This document shows positions 33,517-40,135 of a stretch of DNA of 64,000 bases, piece by piece. The stretch lies in the NCBI GenBank assembly GCA_963753385.1, contig CAVWCC010000008.1, positions 310,001 to 374,000 on the forward strand, read 5' to 3'. Below the pieces are notes generated by a model that ran no database searches, was not told the DNA's origin, and saw only the letters and a list, made by a program, of their open reading frames with translations. The stretch is from JALZKA01 sp963753385. Its GTDB lineage: Bacteria; Actinomycetota; Thermoleophilia; Solirubrobacterales; 70-9. A program made the position numbers and the translations under genes. Numbering within the stretch: position 1 is the first letter of the stretch; every line of letters begins with the position of its first letter.

Positions 33517-33795
33517 ATGGCACGCCTCGACGATGCGGACATCGAGCGGCGGCTCGCGCAGCTCGAGGGCTGGGAGCGATCCGGCGACGCGATTCGCAAG
33601 GCTTTCAAGCGCGGTGACTTCGTCGGCTCGGTCGACTTCGTCCGTGCCCTGGTCCAGCCCGCCGAGGAGATGGGGCACCACCCGGACCTCGAGGTCTCAT
33701 GGGATGAGGTCACGGTCACGATCACGACGCACTCCGAAGGCGGTCTGACCGACAACGACTTCGAGCTGGCCGCGCGGATCGATGGCCTCGCCTGA
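33517..33795 (+). CDS. 4a-hydroxytetrahydrobiopterin (pterin-4a-carbinolamine) dehydratase
   Basis: A 92-residue PCD/DCoH-family protein with the signature AEEMGHHPDLEVSWDEVTVT containing the two catalytic His and Pro-Asp, and the ending SEGGLTDNDFELAARID. The enzyme dehydrates 4a-hydroxy-tetrahydropterin after aromatic amino acid hydroxylation or takes part in molybdopterin-related chemistry in bacteria; no phenylalanine hydroxylase lies nearby, so its substrate here is open. It overlaps the following hydrolase gene by 14 nt and is likely co-transcribed with it. Confidence 0.93.
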   Translation: MARLDDADIERRLAQLEGWERSGDAIRKAFKRGDFVGSVDFVRALVQPAEEMGHHPDLEVSWDEVTVTITTHSEGGLTDNDFELAARIDGLA

Positions 33796-34687
33796 CACCG
33801 CTCTGATCCGCGAGCAACTCCGCTTCCGCTCCGGCGACGCCGAGTGCGCCGCGGTCCTGATCCGTCCCGAGACCACCGAGCCGGTTCCGTGCGTGGTTCT
33901 CGGACACGGCTTCGGCGCGGTCAAAGAGGGCGGGCCGATCCGTGTCGCGGAGCGCTACGCCGAGGCGGGCTTCGCCGGCCTGGCGTTCGACTACCGGCAC
34001 TTCGGCGAGAGCGGGGGCGAGCCCCGGCAGCTGCTCGATATCGGCCGCCAGCTCGACGATTGGCGCGCGGCGGTTTCCCACGTGCGGACGCTCGACGGGA
34101 TCGACGGCGAACGCATCGCGCTGTGGGGCTCCTCGTTCGCGGGAGGGCACGTGATCGAGATCGCCGCGGGAGATGCCCGGGTCGCCGCCGCCATCTCGCA
34201 GGTTCCCTACGCCGACGGCATCGCGACGCTGCGGGAGGCTGGGCTTGCCAACGCCGCCCGGCTCATGTTCGCCGGCCTGATCGACCAGGCCGGCTCCCTG
34301 CTGAGCCGACCGCCCCACCACCTCGCGATCGTCGGACCGCCGGGCTCGACCGCCGCGATGAACAGCCCCGATGCCGAGCCGGGGTACCGGGCGCTCTACG
34401 ACGACGGCTTCGAGTGGCGGAACGAGGTGAGCGCGCGGGTCGCGCTGCGGCTCGCCACCTACCGTCCGGGCCGGCGCGCCGCCGACGTCGCCTGTCCCCT
34501 TCTCGTGCAGGTCGCGGCCGACGACGTCGTCACGCCGCCGGCGCCGGCGATCGAGGCCGCGGGCCGCGCCCCGCGAGGCGAGCTCCTGGCGTACGCCGGG
34601 CTCGGTCACTTCGACGTCTACCGCGGCGAGGCGTACGAGCGTGTCGTCGGCGACCAGCTGGATTTCCTCCAGCGGCACCTGACCTGA
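33782..34687 (+). CDS. alpha/beta hydrolase
   Basis: A 301-residue alpha/beta-hydrolase-fold protein. The oxyanion region is VVLGHGFGAVKEGG, the nucleophile elbow is LWGSSFAGGHVIEI (Ser of G-S-S-F-A-G, near residue 121), the acid probably lies in VQVAADDVVTPPAPA and the catalytic His in GLGHFDVY near the C-terminus. It resembles the dienelactone hydrolase/X-Pro dipeptidyl-peptidase-like group. Substrate is unknown. The ATG lies inside the pterin dehydratase gene (14-nt overlap), so the two are coupled. A heptamer repeat array begins right after its stop codon. Confidence 0.88.
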   Translation: MASPDTALIREQLRFRSGDAECAAVLIRPETTEPVPCVVLGHGFGAVKEGGPIRVAERYAEAGFAGLAFDYRHFGESGGEPRQLLDIGRQLDDWRAAVSHVRTLDGIDGERIALWGSSFAGGHVIEIAAGDARVAAAISQVPYADGIATLREAGLANAARLMFAGLIDQAGSLLSRPPHHLAIVGPPGSTAAMNSPDAEPGYRALYDDGFEWRNEVSARVALRLATYRPGRRAADVACPLLVQVAADDVVTPPAPAIEAAGRAPRGELLAYAGLGHFDVYRGEAYERVVGDQLDFLQRHLT

Positions 34688-34719
34688 GCCACCAGCCACC
34701 AGCTACCAGCCACCAGCTG
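34688..34719 (+). repeat. heptameric tandem repeat (GCYACCA)4
   Basis: GCCACCA-GCCACCA-GCTACCA-GCCACCA-GCTG fills the gap between the hydrolase stop and wecB. The reverse complement of the same heptamer occurs at 48043-48070. Confidence 0.75.
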
Positions 34720-34721
34720 AA

Positions 34722-35798
34722 ATGCGCCTCCTCCACGTCGTCGGCACGCGCCCCAACTTCGTGAAGATGGCGCCGGTGATCGCCGCCGCGCGGGAGCGCT
34801 TCGGCGCGGACGCCAACGTGGTCGTTCACACCGGCCAGCACTACGACCGGACGATGTCCGACGTCTTCTTCGACGAGCTCGGGGTGGGCGAGCCCGACCA
34901 CATGCTCGGAGTCGGCTCCGGCTCCCACGGCGAGCAGGCCGCGCGGGTGCTGGAGCGGCTCGAGCCGGTGATCCGCGACGAGCTCCCGGACCTGGTGCTG
35001 GTGCCGGGCGACGTCAACTCGACCCTCGCTGCCGCGCTGTGCGCCGCCCGGAGCGGGGTGCCGGTGGCACACATCGAGTCGGGGCTGCGGAGCTTCGATC
35101 GCGAGATGCCCGAGGAGATCAACCGGATCGCCACCGACCACCTCTCGGCACTCTGCTTCCTCCACTCCGAGGAAGCGATCGAGAACCTCCGCGACGAGGG
35201 CGTTCCCGACGAGCGGCAACGCTTCGTCGGCAACACGATGATCGACACTCTGGTCGCGCTCGAGGACCGCTTCCGGGCCCGCGGCGCCGCTGCCGCGGCC
35301 GGGCTCGAGCCCGGCTCGTACCTGCTGGTCACCCTGCACCGCCCGGCGCTGGTCGACGGGGCGCTGCTGGCTGACGCGATGCGCAGCCTCGCGGCGGTCG
35401 CCGCGGGGATGCCGGTGTGCTTCCCGGTGCACCCGCGGACCCGCAACCGCCTCTCCGAGCTCGGCTGGAGCGGGGAGGAGCCCGGAATCAGCCTCTCGGA
35501 CCCGATCGGCTACCTCGACTTCCTGTCGCTGGAGGCCGACGCCGGGGCAGTGCTGACCGACTCGGGCGGCATTCAGGAGGAGACCACGTTCCTGGGGGTG
35601 CCGTGCTTCACGCTCCGCGACAACACCGAGCGGCCGGTGACGGTGCGGGCGGGGACCAACACGCTGCTCGGCCTCGACCCGGCGCGGATCGAGCAGATCC
35701 CGGCGCTGCTCGCGAACACGTCCGCAAGCCCGCAACGACCGCATCTTTGGGACGGGCACGCGGCGGAACGCGTCGCCGAGGCGGTCGCCGATTGGTAG
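34722..35798 (+). CDS. wecB: UDP-N-acetylglucosamine 2-epimerase (non-hydrolysing)
   Basis: WecB interconverts UDP-GlcNAc and UDP-ManNAc, giving a precursor for wall-linked or surface polysaccharides. The 358-residue GT-B-fold protein has LLHVVGTRPNFVKMAPVI, VVHTGQHYDRTMSDVFFDEL, the catalytic-region HIESGLRSFDREMPEEINR, VGNTMIDTL, VTLHRP, and TDSGGIQEETTFLGVPCFTL. The family length and motifs are complete. The start ATG lies 2 nt after a heptamer repeat array with no clear Shine-Dalgarno. No other glycan genes adjoin; an NDP-sugar epimerase lies at 55 kb. Confidence 0.95.
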   Translation: MRLLHVVGTRPNFVKMAPVIAAARERFGADANVVVHTGQHYDRTMSDVFFDELGVGEPDHMLGVGSGSHGEQAARVLERLEPVIRDELPDLVLVPGDVNSTLAAALCAARSGVPVAHIESGLRSFDREMPEEINRIATDHLSALCFLHSEEAIENLRDEGVPDERQRFVGNTMIDTLVALEDRFRARGAAAAAGLEPGSYLLVTLHRPALVDGALLADAMRSLAAVAAGMPVCFPVHPRTRNRLSELGWSGEEPGISLSDPIGYLDFLSLEADAGAVLTDSGGIQEETTFLGVPCFTLRDNTERPVTVRAGTNTLLGLDPARIEQIPALLANTSASPQRPHLWDGHAAERVAEAVADW

Positions 35799-35801
35799 CT
35801 T
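35796..35801 (+). promoter_or_regulatory. -10 box TAGCTT, leaderless start of the DUF47 gene
   Basis: TAGCTT ends 8 nt before ATG 35810; its TAG is the wecB stop codon. Confidence 0.4.
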
Positions 35802-35809
35802 GCGTGGGG

Positions 35810-36430
35810 ATGCCGCTGCCCTCGCTCGCCCCTCGCGACACGGCCTTCTTCGACCTCTTCAACCAGGCGGGACAGAACACGCTGCGTGCGGCGCGCATGC
35901 TGCTGGAGATGCTCGAGAACTGGCCCGACGAGGGCGGCCTCGCCCGCGACATCCTGCTCGCCGAGCAGGAGGGCGACCGGATCACCCATGAGCTGATCCA
36001 GCGCCTCAACTCGACCCTTGTCACCCCGCTCGACGGCGAGGACATCTACGGGCTCGCGACCAAGCTCGACGACATCGTCGACTACGTCGAGGAGACGGCG
36101 GACTTCATGGTGCTCTACCAGATCGAGGCGCCGATGGAACAGGCGATCAAGATGGCCGACGTGCTCGTGAGGTCCTGCGAGCAGCTCGCGGCGGCGCTCG
36201 AGCGCCTGCGGGGGTTCGAGGATCTCGAGCAGTACTGGATCGAGATCCACCGGCTCGAGAACGACGGCGACCGGCTCTATCGCGACGCCGTCGCCTCGCT
36301 GTTCGCCAACGGGATCGATCCGATGGTGGTGATCCGCTGGAAGGATCTGTTCGGAGTGCTCGAGCGCGCGGTGGACGCCACGGAGACGGCAGCCCACATC
36401 CTTGAGGGAATAGTCATCAAGAACGCTTGA
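35810..36430 (+). CDS. DUF47 family (PhoU-like, Pit accessory) protein
   Basis: A 206-residue all-helical protein of the DUF47/Pit-accessory family: FFDLFNQAGQNTLRAARMLL, AEQEGDRITHELIQRLNSTL, DIYGLATKLDDIVDYVEETA, LENDGDRLYRDAVASLFANG and IRWKDLFGVLERAVDATETA. The repeated ExxxD-type helices resemble PhoU and bind metal in related proteins. Members usually sit beside a PitA phosphate transporter and modulate it, but no pit gene is present here, so the partner is elsewhere. ATG 35810 is preferred to GTG 35804. A structured intergenic element follows the stop codon immediately. Confidence 0.9.
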   Translation: MPLPSLAPRDTAFFDLFNQAGQNTLRAARMLLEMLENWPDEGGLARDILLAEQEGDRITHELIQRLNSTLVTPLDGEDIYGLATKLDDIVDYVEETADFMVLYQIEAPMEQAIKMADVLVRSCEQLAAALERLRGFEDLEQYWIEIHRLENDGDRLYRDAVASLFANGIDPMVVIRWKDLFGVLERAVDATETAAHILEGIVIKNA

Positions 36431-36478
36431 GGGGCAGGCGACCCGCCGAAAGCGGACGCGAAGCGTACGCCCTGCCCC
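36431..36478 (+). other. three-way-junction structured element in an intergenic region
   Basis: GGGGCAGG (36431-36438) pairs with CCTGCCCC (36471-36478). Inside are CCGC-CGAAA-GCGG (36443-36455) and ACGC-GAA-GCGT (36456-36466). There is no U tract. It starts directly after the DUF47 stop codon. The rest of the 181-nt gap holds a weaker AATCC/GGATT stem and GCCG/CGGC stem but no gene. Confidence 0.5.
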
Positions 36479-36598
36479 GGGTTCCAGAACGCAGCGCGAA
36501 TCCCTCCGACTGAAGGATTGAGCCGCGTATATCGGCCCAACCCTTCACTCGATCAACAATCGGCTTCTGCGTCGAGCTCTGAATTCGCCTCGGCGGCG

Positions 36599-36604
36599 TA
36601 GGAT
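36599..36604 (+). promoter_or_regulatory. -10 box TAGGAT, leaderless start of a small membrane protein gene
   Basis: TAGGAT ends 7 nt before GTG 36612. Confidence 0.5.
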
Positions 36605-36611
36605 CGGGCTG

Positions 36612-36962
36612 GTGCGCGCCGCACGGAACATCGCGATCATCGCCCTGCTGGCCCTGGTGGTCGCCGCGGTGCCCGGGGGTGGCAACCTCGCCGACGGCAT
36701 CCTGGCCGTTCTGCTGATCGCGTTCCTGGTGATCCTCGGCGCGGCCGGTTTCCTCCTCTATCGCCAGAACCGGCTCGCCTACATGACGCTCGACGACCGG
36801 CAGCGGGTGCTGCTGCTCGGCTCGCTCGGGGCGATCTGCCTGATGATCGCCGGCGCCGACGAGCTGCTCGACACCGGTGCCGGCACCCTCGTCTGGATCG
36901 GGGTGCTCGCGCTGTCGGCGTTCGCGATCGCGCGCGTGGTCGCCGAGGCGCGCAGCCTCTGA
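36612..36962 (+). CDS. small multi-pass membrane protein
   Basis: A 116-residue protein of no recognised family with four hydrophobic segments: AIIALLALVVAAVPGG, ILAVLLIAFLVILGAAGFLLY, RVLLLGSLGAICLMIAGADE and TLVWIGVLALSAFAIARVVA. A short loop (RQNRLAYMTLDDRQR) between segments two and three is charged and probably cytoplasmic. Codon use matches the neighbours. The GTG start is supported by a -10 box 7 nt upstream. Nothing in the context assigns a function, though it precedes the tadE-like cluster by 71 nt. Confidence 0.78.
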   Translation: MRAARNIAIIALLALVVAAVPGGGNLADGILAVLLIAFLVILGAAGFLLYRQNRLAYMTLDDRQRVLLLGSLGAICLMIAGADELLDTGAGTLVWIGVLALSAFAIARVVAEARSL

Positions 36963-37019
36963 CGCACTCCAGTCGCTGACCCGGCGCTCCGGGCGCGCAA
37001 CTCGCGCGCCCGCGCGGCC

Positions 37020-37025
37020 TACCGT
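37020..37025 (+). promoter_or_regulatory. -10 box TACCGT, leaderless start of the tadE-like cluster
   Basis: TACCGT lies 8 nt before ATG 37034. Confidence 0.4.
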
Positions 37026-37033
37026 CGGGCGCG

Positions 37034-37378
37034 ATGTGGACCGCGTCCCAGGAGCGCGCGCAGGCATCGGCGGAGCTCGTCGCCGTCGTCCCGCTCGCGT
37101 TGCTCGCCACGCTCGCGCTCGGGCAGCTCGTGGTCGCCGGCTGGGCCCTGGTGTCAGCGGGGGAGGCTGCTCGTGCCGGGGCTCGCGCCGCTCACGTCGG
37201 CGCACGCGCGGAGGCGGCGGCCCGGCGCTCCGTGCCGGAGGCGCTGGAGCCCGCCGAGGTCATCGCGGAGGACGCCGAGGTGACCGTTCGCCTCCGCGCG
37301 CCCGCGCTGATCCCCGGGTTGCCCGCGATCCCGGTGGCCGCGTCCACGCGACTCGACCCGGGGGCATCGGAGCCCTGA
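37034..37378 (+). CDS. TadE-like pilus-assembly/minor pilin protein
   Basis: A 114-residue TadE-like protein: a short basic/polar N-terminus ending QASAELVAVVP, in which the Glu precedes a hydrophobic helix (LALLATLALGQLVVAGWALV) as in type IV-like minor pilins, then a small beta-rich domain (VTVRLRAPALIPGLPAIPVA). TadE proteins are processed by a prepilin peptidase and join Flp/Tad pili. The GQ/SAEL pattern supports this, but the domain is short. It is the first of three overlapping genes; the next starts within its stop codon (CTGA). Confidence 0.8.
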   Translation: MWTASQERAQASAELVAVVPLALLATLALGQLVVAGWALVSAGEAARAGARAAHVGARAEAAARRSVPEALEPAEVIAEDAEVTVRLRAPALIPGLPAIPVAASTRLDPGASEP

Positions 37379-37710
37379 TCCGCCAGCGCGGACAGGCCTC
37401 GGTCGAGCTGCTCGCGGCGATCCCGGCGCTGTTGATCGCTGCCCTGGTGGCGGCACAGCTCCTCGTCACCGCGTACACCCTTCACCTGGCCGACGGTGCC
37501 GCCGAGGCCGGCGCGCTCGCGCTCGCGGCCGGCGCCGAGGCCGAGCCCGCCGCGCGGGCCTCACTTCCCGGTTGGGCGCACGACCGGATCCGAGTCTCGG
37601 CCGCAGGCGGGCGGGTCGACGTGGCGGTCCGCCCACCCGCGCCGCTTTCCGGGCTCGCGGCGGCGCTCGAGGTCACCTCCAGCGCCTGGGCGCGCCCTGA
37701 CGATGGCTGA
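37375..37710 (+). CDS. second TadE-like protein, apparent CTG start
   Basis: A 111-residue TadE-like protein starting LIRQRGQASVELLAAIPALL: the basic tip, G-Q-A-S-V-E-L prepilin-like site and hydrophobic helix (AALVAAQLLVTAYTLHLA) are all present only if translation begins at the CTG of the CTGA overlap (37375-37378). No ATG, GTG or TTG occurs nearby upstream in frame. The C-terminal part is a short Ala/Arg-rich beta domain ending VTSSAWARPDDG. It overlaps the next gene by 8 nt, so the three genes are translationally coupled. Confidence 0.78.
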   Translation: MIRQRGQASVELLAAIPALLIAALVAAQLLVTAYTLHLADGAAEAGALALAAGAEAEPAARASLPGWAHDRIRVSAAGGRVDVAVRPPAPLSGLAAALEVTSSAWARPDDG

Positions 37711-39619
37711 GCCTCCGCTGCGCTCGCCGGTCCTGGCGGTGACCGCGCTCCCCGGGGCGACAGGGGGGATCGCGGTGGCCGCGGCGGTCGGGATCGCCTG
37801 GGCGCGCCTGCCGGCCGGGGCCGAGGGCGTCATCCTCTGCGAGGCCGGAGGGGCGCCGCGCCGGCCGACCCTCGTCTCGTCGGCGCCGGCCCGCGAGCTC
37901 GAGTCCAGGTTGCGCACCGAGCTGCCCGCCGCGGCGCGCGGGGCGCTGTGCTGGGCCGTGGTCGACACCGAGCTGTGGCGCGAAGAGCTCGACCGCTGCC
38001 GGATGGCGGGCGCCTCGCTGGTGGTGGCGTTCCTGGACCCTCCGGGTTGGCGGCAGCTGGTCGCCGAGGAGGGTCCGATCAGGGCCGCGGTCGTTCGGGC
38101 CGATCTCGTCACCGGCCGTTCGCTTGCCGCGCTCGTGGCGATCGAGCTGCGGCGCGCGGCTATCCCGGTCGGGGTGGTGACGAGGGCGCCGGGCCTGGTG
38201 TCCTCCCGCCGAGCCCTGGCCGGTATCGAACCTGGTGGGCCGCTTGGGCGCCGCGGAGATCGCCTGGCCTCGCGGCTGCTCACGGCGCGCGCGGGCGAGA
38301 GCGGGCAGGCGCTGCCGCTGGTCCTCGGGCTGGCACTCGTCACGATTCTGGCCGGACTGGTGCTCGCACTCCTCGGAGTCGCTGCGACCGGTGGCGCCCG
38401 GCTCCAGCGGGCGGCCGACCTCGCCGCGGTGTCGGCCGCGCGCTCGATGCGCGACGACCACCACCGGCTCTTCGTTCCGGCGCTGACGTCGGAGGGCGGG
38501 CCGAACCCGGCGCACCTCAGCGAACGCGAGTACCGGGCCCGCGCGCGAGCGGCGGCGAAGCGCGCGCTGGTGGAGAACGGCCAGCGCGGCGTTGCCAGCC
38601 GCGTCTCCTTCCCGGGCGTTGGATTCGCCCCGACCCGCGTCCGCGTCGCGCTGACCGGACAGATCGCGATCGGCGAGCGGCGCGCGGAGGACGGTGCGAC
38701 ACGCGCCGTGGCGATCGGCGAAGCGTCCCCACCCGGCGGTGCCGCTGCCCCCGCCGGTGAGATCGCCACGGGCGGCGGGTACTCCGGGCCCCTCGTCTAC
38801 CGGCAGGGCAAGCCGATGCGGCCGGACGTCGCGGCCGCGTTCGACCGTCTCGCGGCGGCGGCGCGAGCGGACGGGCACGCGCTCGTGATCACCTCGGCAT
38901 TCCGCTCCGACGCGGAGCAGGCGGCGCTGTTCGCTGCGAACCCGGATCCACGCTGGGTGGCGCCGCCCGGCACTTCGCTCCACCGCTGTGGGACGGAGCT
39001 TGACCTGGGCCCTGCCTCGGCGTACACGTGGCTCGCGGCGAATGCGCGCCGGTTCGGCTTCCTCCGCCGCTACTCGTGGGAGGCGTGGCACTTCGGGTAC
39101 GTGGAGGGCCCGCAGCCCTGCTCGGCCGCGGGGAACCGCGTCGGCAGAGGCGGGCTCTCGGACGGAGCGTCGGCGGGAGCCGCACTGCCGTCGTTCGTTC
39201 CCGCCCGGTTTCGCGCCGCCATCTCCCGCGCCGCCTCGCGCTGGAACGTCCCGGCTGGGCTGCTCGCCGCGCAGCTGATGGCCGAGTCCGGCTTCAACCC
39301 ATTCGCGGTCTCGCCCGTGGGCGCGCGCGGGATCGCGCAGTTCATGCCCGGCACGGCCGCGGCCTACGGGCTTCGCGACCCGTTCGACCCGGACGCCGCG
39401 ATCGACGCCCAGGCCCACCTGATGTCGGACCTGCTCGCGCAGTTCGGCGCAGTCCCGCTCGCGCTCGCCGCCTACAACGCGGGCCCGGCGCCGGTCGGCG
39501 CCTGCGGGTGCGTGCCGCCCTACCCCGAGACGCAGGCGTACGTGACCCGCATCCTCGGCCTGCTGGGCGGCGCCGGCGAGATCGCCCCGCCGGCGCTCGA
39601 GGTGCGCCTCGTCAGGTAA
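37703..39619 (+). CDS. multidomain fusion: degenerate P-loop-like domain, TadG-like anchor, VanY D,D-carboxypeptidase, SLT lytic transglycosylase
   Basis: A 638-residue protein with four parts. Residues 1-190 look like a degenerate P-loop/TadZ-type domain (VTALPGATGGIAVAAAVGIA, Walker Lys missing). Residues 195-260 hold a TadE/TadG-like stretch, RAGESGQALPLVLGLALV, with one membrane helix (203-225), then RAADLAAVSAARSM. Residues 355-470 are a VanY/LAS peptidase with SLHRCGTELD (His427, Asp434) and AWHFGY (His463). Residues 500-615 are an SLT lytic transglycosylase with MAESGFNP (catalytic Glu528), GIAQFMPGTA and AYNAGP. It would anchor two wall-cutting enzymes at the membrane next to a Tad-like pilus. 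ATG 37703 overlaps the preceding stop; no frame break was found. Confidence 0.88.
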   Translation: MAEPPLRSPVLAVTALPGATGGIAVAAAVGIAWARLPAGAEGVILCEAGGAPRRPTLVSSAPARELESRLRTELPAAARGALCWAVVDTELWREELDRCRMAGASLVVAFLDPPGWRQLVAEEGPIRAAVVRADLVTGRSLAALVAIELRRAAIPVGVVTRAPGLVSSRRALAGIEPGGPLGRRGDRLASRLLTARAGESGQALPLVLGLALVTILAGLVLALLGVAATGGARLQRAADLAAVSAARSMRDDHHRLFVPALTSEGGPNPAHLSEREYRARARAAAKRALVENGQRGVASRVSFPGVGFAPTRVRVALTGQIAIGERRAEDGATRAVAIGEASPPGGAAAPAGEIATGGGYSGPLVYRQGKPMRPDVAAAFDRLAAAARADGHALVITSAFRSDAEQAALFAANPDPRWVAPPGTSLHRCGTELDLGPASAYTWLAANARRFGFLRRYSWEAWHFGYVEGPQPCSAAGNRVGRGGLSDGASAGAALPSFVPARFRAAISRAASRWNVPAGLLAAQLMAESGFNPFAVSPVGARGIAQFMPGTAAAYGLRDPFDPDAAIDAQAHLMSDLLAQFGAVPLALAAYNAGPAPVGACGCVPPYPETQAYVTRILGLLGGAGEIAPPALEVRLVR

Positions 39620-39622
39620 GCG

Positions 39623-40054
39623 CTATTCGACCGTCAGCGTGCCTTCCATGCCGGCCTCGCGATGCCCCGGGACCGAGCAGAAGAACGTGTACTCGCCCGC
39701 CTCGAGCTCGACATCGGCCGTCGCCGTACCGCCGGTGACCTCCTCGGTGCCGCCAAGATCGCCGCCGTCCTCGACGTGGACGTCGTGCGGCACGGAGGAA
39801 TCATTCGTCAACTCGAGCGTGACAGTTCCGGCCGTCGCCGTCGCCGAGTCCTCCTCAAATGCAAGGCTGCCGCCGGGGTCGGCCGTGAACGACACTGTTG
39901 ACCCGCCGCCTCCGCCAGCGTCGCCGCCGGTGTCGGTGGCCTCGGTCGTCGTCGCAGGCTCCGATGTGTCGTCATCGTCGTCGTCACCGCAGGCGGCGAC
40001 GGCGAACGGCACGAGCGCGAGCAGCGCAAACAACACGGCAAGTCTGGTCTTCAC
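39623..40054 (-). CDS. cupredoxin-domain lipoprotein
   Basis: A 142-residue type-I-copper-like lipoprotein. The signal peptide ends in the lipobox VAACGDDDDDD, and a Thr/Gly-rich linker leads to a plastocyanin-like domain (about 50-142). Copper ligands are visible as His in SSVPHDVHVED and Cys, His and Met in FFCSVPGHREAGMEG. It probably carries electrons or copper outside the membrane; the partner is unknown. The start is GTG or the adjacent codon with GAGGAAAGG upstream. It lies convergent to the wall-hydrolase fusion, 3 nt apart. Confidence 0.93.
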   Translation of the reverse strand: MKTRLAVLFALLALVPFAVAACGDDDDDDTSEPATTTEATDTGGDAGGGGGSTVSFTADPGGSLAFEEDSATATAGTVTLELTNDSSVPHDVHVEDGGDLGGTEEVTGGTATADVELEAGEYTFFCSVPGHREAGMEGTLTVE

Positions 40055-40120
40055 TGCAGTCCCTTTCCTCGCTTCCGGGACCCGAGTCTTAGCACTTCAG
40101 GATCCCTCGGACCCGCCGCC

Positions 40121-40126
40121 TAACCT
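40121..40126 (+). promoter_or_regulatory. -10 box TAACCT near uvrC
   Basis: TAACCT lies 9 nt before ATG 40136. A G-run (GGGGGGA) also lies before the ATG, so the gene could be leadered or leaderless. Confidence 0.35.
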
Positions 40127-40135
40127 TCGGGGGGA

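Noticed and set aside
34688..34719. Heptamer arrays as a CRISPR
   Set aside because: The units are 7 nt with no spacers and no cas genes are nearby.
36468..36478. The hairpin after the DUF47 gene as an intrinsic terminator
   Set aside because: The stem is strong but is followed by GGGTTCC with no U tract.
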